Of a stretch of 40,634 bases of DNA, positions 7,017 through 15,565 are shown one piece after another (position 1 is the first letter of the stretch; each line of letters begins with the position of its first letter). Location of the stretch: assembly GCA_903970165.1 (NCBI GenBank), contig CAJCHZ010000087.1:1-40634 (forward strand), written 5' to 3'. Under the pieces are notes generated by a model that made no database searches, was not told where the DNA came from, and worked only from the letters and a program-made list of their open reading frames with translations. Made by a program: the position numbers and the translations under genes. This DNA comes from Betaproteobacteria bacterium (GTDB taxonomy: Bacteria; Acidobacteriota; Terriglobia; Acidiferrales; UBA7541).

Positions 7017-8789
7017 ATGACAGCGAATGGCTGGTTTCAGATCGGGCTGTATGCGCTGGTACTGTTTCTCATCACCAAGCCGATCGGCGTTTTTTTGACG
7101 CGCGTTTTTGAGCGCGAGAAGACTTTCCTTGATTTTGCACTGCGTCCGGTGGAGCGCCTGATTTACCGCCTTTGTGGCGTGGACGAAGGCAAAGAGATGC
7201 GTTGGACGGAGTACGGCACGACGATGCTCGTTTTCAGCGGCGTGTCGCTGGTGCTTCTTTATTTGATTGAGCGCGTGCAGCATTGGCTGCCCTGGAACCC
7301 ACAGAAACTTGCGAACGTGACGCCGGATCTCGCCTGGAACACCGCGGTTTCTTTTACGACCAACACCAATTGGCAAGCGTACACGCCGGAAACGACGATG
7401 AGCTATCTCACCCAGATGGCGGGATTGGCGTACCACAACTTTGCTTCGGCCGCGGTAGGGATTGCCCTTGCGATTGCGGTCATTCGAGGAGTCTCACGAC
7501 ATGAATCGAAGACCATCGGCAATTTTTGGGTGGATTTGACGCGCTGTTTTCTCTGGGTCTTGTTGCCGGTTTGCTTGATCGGCTCGATGGTTCTGATTTC
7601 GCAGGGCGTTGTGCAGACCCTGAAGCCTTATGCCACGGCACAGCTTATCGAGCCGCAAACGGTGCAGACCCAGGGTGCTGACGGCAAAACTGTCACGCAA
7701 ACGGTGACACAACAGGTAATTGCGGTCGGGCCGGTGGCGTCGCAGGAAGCCATAAAAATGTTTGGCACAAACGGCGGCGGATTTTTTTATGCGAACAGCT
7801 CTCATCCGTACGAAAATCCGACGCCTTTCTCAAACTTTTTTCAGATGCTCCTGATTTTCGCGGTTCCCTCTGGATTGACGTACACGCTGGGGCGCATGAC
7901 GCGCTCGCAGGGGCACGGTTGGGCGGTCTGGAGCGCAATGCTGGCATTGTTCCTCGTTGGTGTGAGCGCAGCGTACTGGGCTGAGGCTCGAGGAAATCCG
8001 CAACTCGCGGGAGTCGATCAGCATGTAAGCGCGATGCACTCCGGCGGAAATATGGAAGGCAAGGAAGTTCGCTTTGGGATCGCGAACTCAGCTCTCTTCG
8101 CCACGATTACGACCGACGCAAGCTGCGGCGCGGTGAACAGCATGCACGACTCATATACGCCCCTCGGCGGAATGATTCCTCTAGTGAATATCATGCTGGG
8201 CGAAATTATTTTTGGGGGCGTGGGGTCGGGACTGTACGGGGTACTTGTTTTCGTCATTCTCGCGGTGTTTATCGCCGGCTTGATGGTGGGGCGAACTCCG
8301 GAATATTTGGGAAAAAAGATTGAGGCGTTCGACGTGAAGATGGCAATGCTCTCGGTGCTGATCAGTTCGCTTACGATTCTGGTTTTTGCGGCGATTGCGG
8401 TGGTGGCGAAATTCGGAACTTCGAGCATTTCGAATCCCGGGCCACATGGGCTTTCGCAGATTCTTTATGCTTACACCTCATCGGTAGGTAATAACGGTTC
8501 GGCGTTTGGCGGGTTGAACGCAAATACGCTCTGGTACAACGCCAGCACGGCGATCGCGATGTTGCTTGGGCGATTCTTTGTGGTGATTCCGATTTTGGCG
8601 ATTGCTGGGAATCTTGCACGCAAGAAAATGGCGCCCGCCTCTCTCGGAACTTTTCCGGTGACCGGGCCGCTCTTCACCATTCTGCTTATCTCCACCATCC
8701 TGATCGTCGGGGCACTGACGTTTTTCCCGGCTTTGAGTCTGGGCCCCATCCTCGAGCATCTTTTGATGAATGCCGGAAAGGCTTTTTAA
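7017..8789 (+). CDS. kdpA: KdpA, potassium-binding translocating subunit
   Basis: The 590-residue channel-like membrane subunit that binds and moves K+ in the high-affinity P-type ATPase KdpFABC. The four selectivity-filter repeats are visible: SFTTNTNWQAY, GTNGGGFFYANSSHPYENP, a third at DASCGAVNSMHDSYTPLGG and SVGNNGSAFGGLNANT. About ten membrane helices are evident. It is about 30 residues longer than E. coli KdpA (557); a polar insertion rich in Gln/Thr/Val (QTVQTQGADGKTVTQTVTQQ) before the second filter accounts for much of that and lies in an extracytoplasmic loop. It is followed after seven bases by kdpB. Confidence 0.97.
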   Translation: MTANGWFQIGLYALVLFLITKPIGVFLTRVFEREKTFLDFALRPVERLIYRLCGVDEGKEMRWTEYGTTMLVFSGVSLVLLYLIERVQHWLPWNPQKLANVTPDLAWNTAVSFTTNTNWQAYTPETTMSYLTQMAGLAYHNFASAAVGIALAIAVIRGVSRHESKTIGNFWVDLTRCFLWVLLPVCLIGSMVLISQGVVQTLKPYATAQLIEPQTVQTQGADGKTVTQTVTQQVIAVGPVASQEAIKMFGTNGGGFFYANSSHPYENPTPFSNFFQMLLIFAVPSGLTYTLGRMTRSQGHGWAVWSAMLALFLVGVSAAYWAEARGNPQLAGVDQHVSAMHSGGNMEGKEVRFGIANSALFATITTDASCGAVNSMHDSYTPLGGMIPLVNIMLGEIIFGGVGSGLYGVLVFVILAVFIAGLMVGRTPEYLGKKIEAFDVKMAMLSVLISSLTILVFAAIAVVAKFGTSSISNPGPHGLSQILYAYTSSVGNNGSAFGGLNANTLWYNASTAIAMLLGRFFVVIPILAIAGNLARKKMAPASLGTFPVTGPLFTILLISTILIVGALTFFPALSLGPILEHLLMNAGKAF

Positions 8790-8796
8790 GGACTCC

Positions 8797-10857
8797 ATGG
8801 ACCGCCCTGCGCAGGTAAAGTCAAAGTCGCTGGCCGACGCCAAGATCATGAAGGTGGCGATCGTGGACTCGTTCCGGAAGCTCAATCCGCGCACCATGGT
8901 CAAGAACCCCGTGATGTTTGTCGTGGAGGTGGGGGCGGTGCTGACCTCTATTCAGCTCGTGCGCGATGCGATGCACCACAGCGGTGAGTTTGTGTTTGGC
9001 CTGCAGATAACGCTTTGGCTGTGGTTCACGGTGTTGTTTGCGAATTTTGCCGAAGCCATGGCCGAGGGGCGTGGCAAAGCGCAGGCGGAAACTTTGCGAA
9101 AAGCGCGCGCGGAAACCGATGCCCGGCGGGTGCGTGCGGACGGCACGACGGAAGTGGTACCTAGTTCGAAGCTGCGCACCGGCGATCAGGTACTGGTGGC
9201 CGCGGGAGAATTTGTGCCGGGCGACGGCGAAGTTGTCGAAGGCGTGGCGTCGGTGGATGAATCGGCGATTACCGGGGAGTCTGCGCCGGTAATTCGCGAA
9301 TCGGGCGGAGATCGTTCGGCCGTTACCGGAGGGACGCGGGTTCTCTCAGACGAAATTCGCGTCAAGATTACTTCGAATCCCGGGGAGACTTTTCTTGACC
9401 GGATGATTGCGCTGGTGGAAGGAGCCTCACGTCAGAAAACGCCCAACGAAATTGCGCTGAATATCCTTCTGGCTGGATTGACGATTATTTTTCTGATGGC
9501 GGTCGTCACGCTGCAGCCCTTTGCGCTTTATTCGGGAGCGCCGCAGACGATTTTTGTGCTGGTGTCGCTGCTGGTTTGCCTGATTCCCACGACGATTGGC
9601 GGTTTGCTTTCAGCGATTGGAATTGCGGGTATGGATCGCCTGATTCAGCGGAATGTGATTGCCATGTCAGGCCGGGCCGTCGAAGCATCGGGCGATGTGG
9701 ATGTGCTGCTATTAGACAAGACCGGGACGATCACGCTGGGGAATCGGCAGGCGACTTCACTGCACTCTTGCCCGAATGTGACGGAAGTCGACCTGGCGAG
9801 CGCAGCTCAGCTTGCGTCGTTTGCGGATGAAACGCCGGAGGGACGATCGATTGTCGTGCTGGCCAAGGAAAAATATGGACTGCGCGGACGCGAGCTGGCG
9901 CCGCACAATCCGATTTTCATTCCGTTTTCCGCACAGACGCGCATGTCTGGTGTGGACATGGACGGAACCGAAATCCGCAAGGGCGCGCCAGAAGCGATTG
10001 ACAAGTACGTTGCCGAAAAAGGGCAAGTCGTTCCGCCGGAAATCAAGGATATCGTGCGCGAAATCGCTAACGCAGGAGGGACGCCGCTGCTGGTTACGCA
10101 GAACCGGCACGTGCTCGGCGCGATCGCGCTGACGGACATCGTGAAGGGCGGAATGCGCGAGCGATTCGAACACCTGCGCGCTATGGGCATTCGCACCATG
10201 ATGATCACCGGCGACAACCCCCTGACCGCGGCCGCTATTGCGCGGCAAGCCGGCGTGGATGATTTTCTCGCGGAAGCAAAACCGGAAGATAAAATGGCGC
10301 TGATCAAGCGCGAACAAGCCAAGGGCAAACTCGTGGCTATGACGGGTGACGGCACCAACGACGCTCCTGCACTGGCCCAGGCCGACGTCGGCGTAGCGAT
10401 GAACACCGGCACGCAAGCCGCGAAAGAGGCCGGGAACATGGTGGACCTGGATTCGAATCCAACCAAGCTGATTGAAATCGTGGAAATTGGGAAACAGTTG
10501 CTGATCACCCGCGGGGCGCTGACGACTTTTTCCGTTGCGAACGACGTCGCGAAATACTTTGCCATCATTCCTGCAATGTTCGCTGCCGCGTTTCCGCAAT
10601 TGGAAGTTCTGAACGTGATGCATCTGCGTACGCCGGAATCAGCCATACTTTCGGCGGTGATTTTCAATGCGCTGATCATCATCGCCCTGATCCCGCTGGC
10701 TTTGCGCGGCGTTCGCTATCGCCCGGTCGGCGCAGCGGCCCTGCTGCGTCAGAATCTTTTGATTTATGGGCTGGGCGGCGTTGTTGCGCCGTTTCTGGGA
10801 ATTAAACTAATTGATATGGCCATCACCTACCTGCACTTGGCCAAAGGCACGCTATGA
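8797..10857 (+). CDS. kdpB: KdpB, catalytic P-type ATPase subunit
   Basis: The 686-residue ATPase subunit (E. coli 682). The phosphorylated Asp is D307 in LLLDKTGTITLGN, the same number as in E. coli. Also visible are ITGES of the actuator domain, the nucleotide-domain FSAQTRMSG and KGAPEAI, and the hinge motif TGDGTNDAPALAQADVG, plus the seven or so membrane helices. ATG 8797 is chosen because AAGGA (8788-8792) precedes it by four bases and it does not overlap kdpA; an upstream in-frame ATG at 8770 would add nine residues inside kdpA. The last codon overlaps kdpC (ATGA). Confidence 0.97.
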   Translation: MDRPAQVKSKSLADAKIMKVAIVDSFRKLNPRTMVKNPVMFVVEVGAVLTSIQLVRDAMHHSGEFVFGLQITLWLWFTVLFANFAEAMAEGRGKAQAETLRKARAETDARRVRADGTTEVVPSSKLRTGDQVLVAAGEFVPGDGEVVEGVASVDESAITGESAPVIRESGGDRSAVTGGTRVLSDEIRVKITSNPGETFLDRMIALVEGASRQKTPNEIALNILLAGLTIIFLMAVVTLQPFALYSGAPQTIFVLVSLLVCLIPTTIGGLLSAIGIAGMDRLIQRNVIAMSGRAVEASGDVDVLLLDKTGTITLGNRQATSLHSCPNVTEVDLASAAQLASFADETPEGRSIVVLAKEKYGLRGRELAPHNPIFIPFSAQTRMSGVDMDGTEIRKGAPEAIDKYVAEKGQVVPPEIKDIVREIANAGGTPLLVTQNRHVLGAIALTDIVKGGMRERFEHLRAMGIRTMMITGDNPLTAAAIARQAGVDDFLAEAKPEDKMALIKREQAKGKLVAMTGDGTNDAPALAQADVGVAMNTGTQAAKEAGNMVDLDSNPTKLIEIVEIGKQLLITRGALTTFSVANDVAKYFAIIPAMFAAAFPQLEVLNVMHLRTPESAILSAVIFNALIIIALIPLALRGVRYRPVGAAALLRQNLLIYGLGGVVAPFLGIKLIDMAITYLHLAKGTL

Positions 10858-11432
10858 AACAGCATTTGCGAACCGCGATTTTGATAACCCTGGTGACCAC
10901 GCTGCTCTTCGGGTTGCTTTATCCGCTGGCGGTTGCAGGGCTCGGGCAGCTCTTTTTCCCGTCGCAGGCAAATGGCGGGATGATCCTGCAAAATGGCGTT
11001 GTCGTGGGCTCACGGCTGATTGGCCAACCTTTTTCATCGGATGCCTATTTCCATTCGCGGCCGTCGGCTGCCGGAAATGGCTATGACCCCGTGGCGGCAA
11101 GCGGCGGCGCGTCCAATCTGGGCCCGACGAACAAGCAGCTTGTGGATCGCGTGAGAAGCGACGTCGAGAAATTGCACGCGGAAAATCCTGCAGCCGCGAT
11201 TCCCGTAGATCTTGTCACGACTTCAGGCTCGGGACTGGATCCCGAGATTTCGCCGGCGGCCGCGGAGTTTCAGATTCCTCGCGTAGCAAAATCTCGGCAG
11301 ATGAGCGAAACGGACCTTCGCGCGCTTGTCGGAAAGCATACATTGGCAAGACAGTTGGGGATTTTCGGCGAGCCCCGCGTCAATGTCGTGGAATTGAACC
11401 TGGAACTCGACGCGTCTCATCCGAAACACTGA
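10854..11432 (+). CDS. kdpC: KdpC, K+-transporting ATPase subunit C
   Basis: A 192-residue protein with one N-terminal membrane helix (about 8-30, ILITLVTTLLFGLLYPLAVAG) and a soluble domain with the KdpC hallmarks SRLIGQPF, YFHSRPSAAGNGYDP, ASGGASNLGPTN and DLVTTSGSGLDPEISPAAAEFQIPRVA. KdpC helps nucleotide binding by KdpB in KdpFABC. Its start overlaps the kdpB stop (ATGA 10854-10857). The 110 bp to the convergent kdpE gene contain no clear terminator with a T-run. Confidence 0.96.
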   Translation: MKQHLRTAILITLVTTLLFGLLYPLAVAGLGQLFFPSQANGGMILQNGVVVGSRLIGQPFSSDAYFHSRPSAAGNGYDPVAASGGASNLGPTNKQLVDRVRSDVEKLHAENPAAAIPVDLVTTSGSGLDPEISPAAAEFQIPRVAKSRQMSETDLRALVGKHTLARQLGIFGEPRVNVVELNLELDASHPKH

Positions 11433-11542
11433 TTTGCATTGGGCCCGGCGAGTTCTTAGCGGAGTTCCGTGCCGCAGCTCGCAACGGAAAAGGCGCAGCA
11501 GGGCTGCCGCACTCCACATGGCCATCGACGGATTTGCAAGCC

Positions 11543-12265
11543 TCATTGATTCTTCCGCGAAGTCGATTTTGACGGATTCATTTTCGGCGCCAGGAATCGA
11601 TAGCCGACCCAGGGTTCCGTCAAAATATATTTCGGATGCGCGGGATCGTTTTCTATCTTTTTTCGCAATTGATTGATGACGACGCGCAGGTTTTCTGTTT
11701 CTTCTCCATACTCCGGTCCCCAGACGGCTTGCAGCAATCTTCGGTGAGACATGGGTTTGCCCAGATTGCCCACCAGATGTTTCAGCACGTCAAATTCCTT
11801 CGGCGTCAAATGCACGTCGCGGCCGCGCACGGTCATCAAGCGGTTTTCGAAATCAATGGTCAAATCTTTGGCCACAAAAGTGGGAATCTCATCGCCCGGG
11901 GCGTATCGTCGAAGCGCGGCGCGAACACGCGCCAGTAACTCCTCGATTCCAAACGGTTTCACGACATAATCATCGGCGCCGGCGTCAAGCGCAACCACCT
12001 TGTCACGCTCGGCATTGCGCACCGTCAGCATAATGATGGGCGCGTCGCTCATCTCGCGGATTTCGCGAGCAGCTTCAATCCCGCCAATCCCGGGCATATT
12101 TACATCAAGCAAAATCAGATCGGGACGCTCTTTTCGAACCGCTTCCACCGCTTCTTCTCCCGTCGTTGCCTCCCTGATGACGTAGCCGTGCATGGAAAGC
12201 GTAGTCCGCAGGACGCGCCGGATTTGCGGCTCGTCGTCCACAACAAGGATGCTTGCGGCGTTCAT
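11543..12265 (-). CDS. kdpE: KdpE-type OmpR-family response regulator
   Basis: A 240-residue regulator: receiver domain 5-120 with phospho-acceptor Asp54 (LILLDVNMPG), acidic pair D10-D11 and Lys in VVKPF, then a winged-helix domain of the OmpR/PhoB class (about 135-230, with HLTPKEFDVLKHLV and RVVINQLRKKIENDP). It expects phosphorylation by the kinase encoded just upstream (start overlaps that gene's stop by four bases) and should activate the kdpFABC operon. It is convergent with kdpC, an arrangement different from the enteric kdpABCDE order. The N-terminal ligand-sensing half of KdpD is encoded separately. Confidence 0.93.
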   Translation of the reverse strand: MNAASILVVDDEPQIRRVLRTTLSMHGYVIREATTGEEAVEAVRKERPDLILLDVNMPGIGGIEAAREIREMSDAPIIMLTVRNAERDKVVALDAGADDYVVKPFGIEELLARVRAALRRYAPGDEIPTFVAKDLTIDFENRLMTVRGRDVHLTPKEFDVLKHLVGNLGKPMSHRRLLQAVWGPEYGEETENLRVVINQLRKKIENDPAHPKYILTEPWVGYRFLAPKMNPSKSTSRKNQ

Positions 12266-13722
12266 CGCACGCTCCTCGCGTGACGATCGACTGGCAGAGT
12301 AAACGAAAAGACTGAGCCGTGGCCAAGCTGGCTAGTCACAGAGATGGTCCCTTTATGCGCAGTGATGATGGCCTTCGCGATAGGCAAACCCATTCCCGTC
12401 CCGCGCACCTGGTAACGCTGATCCTTTCCACGATAAAATTTGTCGAAGATCATACCCTGCTCGAAATCGTCTATCCCCGGCCCCCGGTCCGCCACGCTCG
12501 TTGTGACGCTGTCTCCCGCAAGTTCCGCGGAAATCGTAATCGGCTGTTCCTTCGGCGAATAGATGTTGGCATTGTCGATGAGATGGACCATCGCATCTTT
12601 GATGCGGCTCAAATCGGCCGCGACGGGCGGAAGATTCGGCTGCACATTTACGTCTACGACTCGGCCGCCAAGCGCGGTCCTGCACTGCGCAAGAGCCGCG
12701 TGAATGATGTCTTCAATCGGCGTTGGGGCAAGGTTAAGCTCAAATTCCCCTGCCTCCAGCTTCGACATCTCTGCGGCTTCTTCTACCAGGCGATTCAACC
12801 GGTCGCACTCTTCATTAATGATCGTCAGCAACTCGCGCCCTTGCCCCGCGTCGGGATCTTCCGCGGCAAGCATGCTCGTGGTCGCTGCCTTTATGGAAGT
12901 AAGCGGCGTGCGGAAATCATGCGCGATAGAATCCAGCAGGGCTGATTTGAGGCGCTCGCCCTGGCGTTCCGCTTCCGTTTCCCCCAGCTTTTCCACTGCC
13001 CGCGCACGCTCAATGGCGATGGCCACAAGGCTACCGAGCGCATCGAGCGTCTGCCGCGAAAGCCGCGAGCCGGAAATCCCAAGACTGGCTATCGGCCGTA
13101 CACCAAGCCGCACCGGAATGAAATACAAACCTTGCTGCGTCTCGATAATGGATTCATCACGAAGAAACACAGACTTCATTCTCTCTTCATCCAGGTGCGC
13201 AGCGCCGAATCCCGAACGGTAAAACTTGTCCTTTTGCGGAAGGAACAACTCCGCCGCGCCGCCTTCGAAACTCTCCACAATGTAATTCGGAATCGCGTTC
13301 ATCAGCTGAATGACGTTGCCTTCGGCCAGCAACTTCTGGCTGAACTTATACAGACGCTCGATCTCGCGGCGCCGCTGGTGCGCGGAGTCGGCCTCCTTGC
13401 GAATCCGCGCGGAAAGCTGGCTGCCCATGATGGAAGTCACCAGAAACGCGAACAGCGCCACCCAATTTTGCGGATCGGCGATCGTAAACGTCCCGATAGG
13501 AGGCAGAAAGTAATAGTTGAACGCCAGCACCGCCAACACAGACATAAACACCGAGACGGCCATTCCCCACACTGCCGAAACTGCTAGAATGGCCAGCAGG
13601 AAAGTCAGAGCAATGGTTGTCTGATTGACGTGCAGCGTGTGGAAGTAAAAAAAAGTAATGCCGGCGACAAGTGCCAAAGAAACGGAAACTCCGAAGGCGC
13701 GGCCGGCCACCATTCTCTGCAT
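12262..13722 (-). CDS. KdpD kinase half: DUF4118, GAF-like and histidine kinase domains, without the N-terminal Kdp sensor
   Basis: A 486-residue histidine kinase corresponding to the C-terminal half of KdpD. Four close membrane helices at about 8-105 (DUF4118 type, with FNYYFLPPIGTFTI) are followed by a GAF-like region (about 135-245), the H-box SIAHDFRTPLTSIKA with His268, N-box HLIDNANIYSP, G1 VADRGPGI, F-box FDKFYRG and G2 GTGMGLPIAKAI. In E. coli all of this is preceded in one chain by a cytoplasmic KdpD/UspA segment; here that segment is a separate divergent gene starting 49 bp away. Overlap with kdpE supports the pair acting on kdp transcription. Confidence 0.92.
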   Translation of the reverse strand: MQRMVAGRAFGVSVSLALVAGITFFYFHTLHVNQTTIALTFLLAILAVSAVWGMAVSVFMSVLAVLAFNYYFLPPIGTFTIADPQNWVALFAFLVTSIMGSQLSARIRKEADSAHQRRREIERLYKFSQKLLAEGNVIQLMNAIPNYIVESFEGGAAELFLPQKDKFYRSGFGAAHLDEERMKSVFLRDESIIETQQGLYFIPVRLGVRPIASLGISGSRLSRQTLDALGSLVAIAIERARAVEKLGETEAERQGERLKSALLDSIAHDFRTPLTSIKAATTSMLAAEDPDAGQGRELLTIINEECDRLNRLVEEAAEMSKLEAGEFELNLAPTPIEDIIHAALAQCRTALGGRVVDVNVQPNLPPVAADLSRIKDAMVHLIDNANIYSPKEQPITISAELAGDSVTTSVADRGPGIDDFEQGMIFDKFYRGKDQRYQVRGTGMGLPIAKAIITAHKGTISVTSQLGHGSVFSFTLPVDRHARSVR

Positions 13723-13771
13723 CCCGGTATTCTATCGCATGCGGGCAAGTTGAAACGGAGAAGCTGAATCC

Positions 13772-14899
13772 TTGGCGAAGAAACCTGAAGACTGGCTGGA
13801 GGTCGCTTCCCCTCCGCAGAAAGCCCGTGGAATATTCAAATTATTTCTGGGCTACGCTCCTGGTGTCGGCAAAACCTACAGTATGCTGAGCGAGACGCTC
13901 CGCCGCCGCAGCCGCGGCGAAGATGTGGTCATAGGCGTTGTGGAAACGCACGGCCGCAAGGGCATCGTCGAGCTGGTCGCGCAAATCGAAGCCGTTCCAA
14001 GAAAACAGATCGAGTACAAAGGAACGGTTTTCGAAGAAATGGACGTCGATGCCATTCTCGCGCGGAAGCCCCAAGTCGTTCTGGTCGATGAACTGGCTCA
14101 CACGAATATTCCCGGAAGCAAGCACCGCAAACGTTACGAAGACATTCAGGATTTGCTCGCTGCAAAAATCGATGTGGTTTCCACTTTGAACATTCAGCAC
14201 ATCGAAAGCGTCGCGCCGGTCGTGCGTTCGATCACTGGAATTACGGTTCGCGAGACGGTTCCGGACTGGGTGCCGCTAACCGCCAATGAAACCGTAATGG
14301 TGGACCTGACTCCCGAAGCTCTGCACAACCGCATGAAGCGCGGCGATGTGTACAGCACGGAAAAAGTGGAACGCTCCCTGAAAAATTTTTTCCGCCGCGG
14401 AAACCTGATCGCCCTCCGCGAGCTCGCTTTAAGGCAGGTGGCTGAACAAGTTGACCGCAGCCTCGAAACCTACATGGAGGACGAGGACATCCGTAAAAAC
14501 TGGGGCGTTCGCGAACGCATGGCGATTTGTGTTTCCGGAAATCCGGCGGGCCAGTATCTCATCGCCCGCGGCGCCCGCATGGCTCGGCGAATGGACGCTG
14601 AGCTGTACGTCGTTCATGTCGAGCGGGAAATCGGCCCGAAAGAGCCGAACACGATTGCCCTGACTGCGAATTTGCGCTTCGCGGAAAGTCTCGGCGCAAC
14701 GGTAGTGCGCCTTAAAAACCGCAGCGTAGCCGACGCCGTAGCCGAATTCGTCCGTAACAAACATATTACCCAGGTAATTTTCGGCCGTGCCCCGATACAC
14801 GACTGGCGCAAATATCTCTACCTATCGGCGGTCCACCGTTTCCTGCGCGAATCTCCTCCGGTGGATGTGCATATCGTCACGCAAGAAGCGGAAGAGTAG
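13772..14899 (+). CDS. kdpD: KdpD N-terminal sensor half (KdpD ATP-binding plus UspA domain), free-standing
   Basis: A 375-residue cytoplasmic protein equal to the first 370 or so residues of E. coli KdpD. It has the Walker-A-like GYAPGVGKT, VVIGVVETHGRKG, the DELAHTNIPGSKHRKRYED segment, TLNIQHIESV, FFRRGNLIALRELALR, and then a universal-stress-protein fold (about 245-370). No membrane or kinase domain follows. TTG 13772 is the only usable start because the frame closes at TGA 13751; ACGGAG lies 11 bases before it. It is divergent from the kinase half, which suggests balanced expression from a shared 49-bp promoter region. KdpD N-terminal proteins without a kinase are known in some cyanobacteria and Deinococcus. 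Confidence 0.92.
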   Translation: MAKKPEDWLEVASPPQKARGIFKLFLGYAPGVGKTYSMLSETLRRRSRGEDVVIGVVETHGRKGIVELVAQIEAVPRKQIEYKGTVFEEMDVDAILARKPQVVLVDELAHTNIPGSKHRKRYEDIQDLLAAKIDVVSTLNIQHIESVAPVVRSITGITVRETVPDWVPLTANETVMVDLTPEALHNRMKRGDVYSTEKVERSLKNFFRRGNLIALRELALRQVAEQVDRSLETYMEDEDIRKNWGVRERMAICVSGNPAGQYLIARGARMARRMDAELYVVHVEREIGPKEPNTIALTANLRFAESLGATVVRLKNRSVADAVAEFVRNKHITQVIFGRAPIHDWRKYLYLSAVHRFLRESPPVDVHIVTQEAEE

Positions 14900-14904
14900 C
14901 CCCA

Positions 14905-15561
14905 TCATCGCGCGGCGGCCACTTGCATCGGCCCGTTCATCTCCAGTTCGATGTCCACGGCCGGATCGGCCTTCAACAAAAATGTATTCGGACTTTTCAG
15001 CCCCCACTGAATATAAGGCACGCTGAACTTTGCCGTGCCTTTCCAGTGATCGCCGGCAAGCTCAGCCTGCACGGGCACCGTCAATTCATGCTCGGCACCG
15101 TGCAAAACAAACGTTCCATGCAGTTGCACGCTGCAAGTTCCTTGCCCGACGGCTTTTCCCTCGATCCGGTCCGGACGAAAAGTAATTTCGGGGTAGCGCT
15201 GGCTTTCCAGAATCTCGCCATGCATCTTTTTGTCGCGTCCTTCGTTTCCGCTTTCGCCGCTGGTCGCGTACACGACGATCTCTCCGCTAGCCTTACCGCT
15301 CGCAGGATCGTATTTCAAAACACCGCTCTTCAGGTTAAATGTCCCATGAACAGTATGAAGCGTACTGCTCAACGTCCAGTGCAATTTGCTCTGCGCAGTA
15401 TCAATGCTCAGCGTGACCTCGCCGGGATTCACCTGCGCAGCCGCAAGCCCTTGTGCAGCTCGCGCAGACAGTGCCACCGTAAGCAGCGCTATCCCGAGTA
15501 ACACCCGCCAGCTGCCGTACCCACTTTTGCGATGTCGCCTTGGCTTCATCTGGTTTCTCAT
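14905..15561 (-). CDS. YceI-family secreted lipid-binding protein
   Basis: A 218-residue protein with an N-terminal signal (hydrophobic VLLGIALLTVALS, cleavage probably after the ARA or AAA region) and one YceI lipocalin-like beta-barrel: STLHTVHGTF, the D/K-rich 'RDKKMHGEILESQRYPEITF' motif, and VPYIQWGLKSPNTFLLKADPAVDIELEM. YceI proteins bind isoprenoid or amide-type lipids in the periplasm (for example polyprenyl pyrophosphate in a Thermus member). The start lies four bases after the stop of the FAD-reductase gene, so the two form an operon; ATG 15549 is an alternative start. It converges on the KdpD sensor gene with a 5-bp gap. Confidence 0.9.
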   Translation of the reverse strand: MRNQMKPRRHRKSGYGSWRVLLGIALLTVALSARAAQGLAAAQVNPGEVTLSIDTAQSKLHWTLSSTLHTVHGTFNLKSGVLKYDPASGKASGEIVVYATSGESGNEGRDKKMHGEILESQRYPEITFRPDRIEGKAVGQGTCSVQLHGTFVLHGAEHELTVPVQAELAGDHWKGTAKFSVPYIQWGLKSPNTFLLKADPAVDIELEMNGPMQVAAAR

Positions 15562-15565
15562 TAGA

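Noticed and set aside
8770..8796. Earlier ATG for kdpB
   Set aside because: It lies inside kdpA without a ribosome site; ATG 8797 has AAGGA before it and gives the family length.
9757..10682. Two long minus-strand frames (288 and 291 codons)
   Set aside because: Both are antisense to kdpB, whose motifs are complete through the region.
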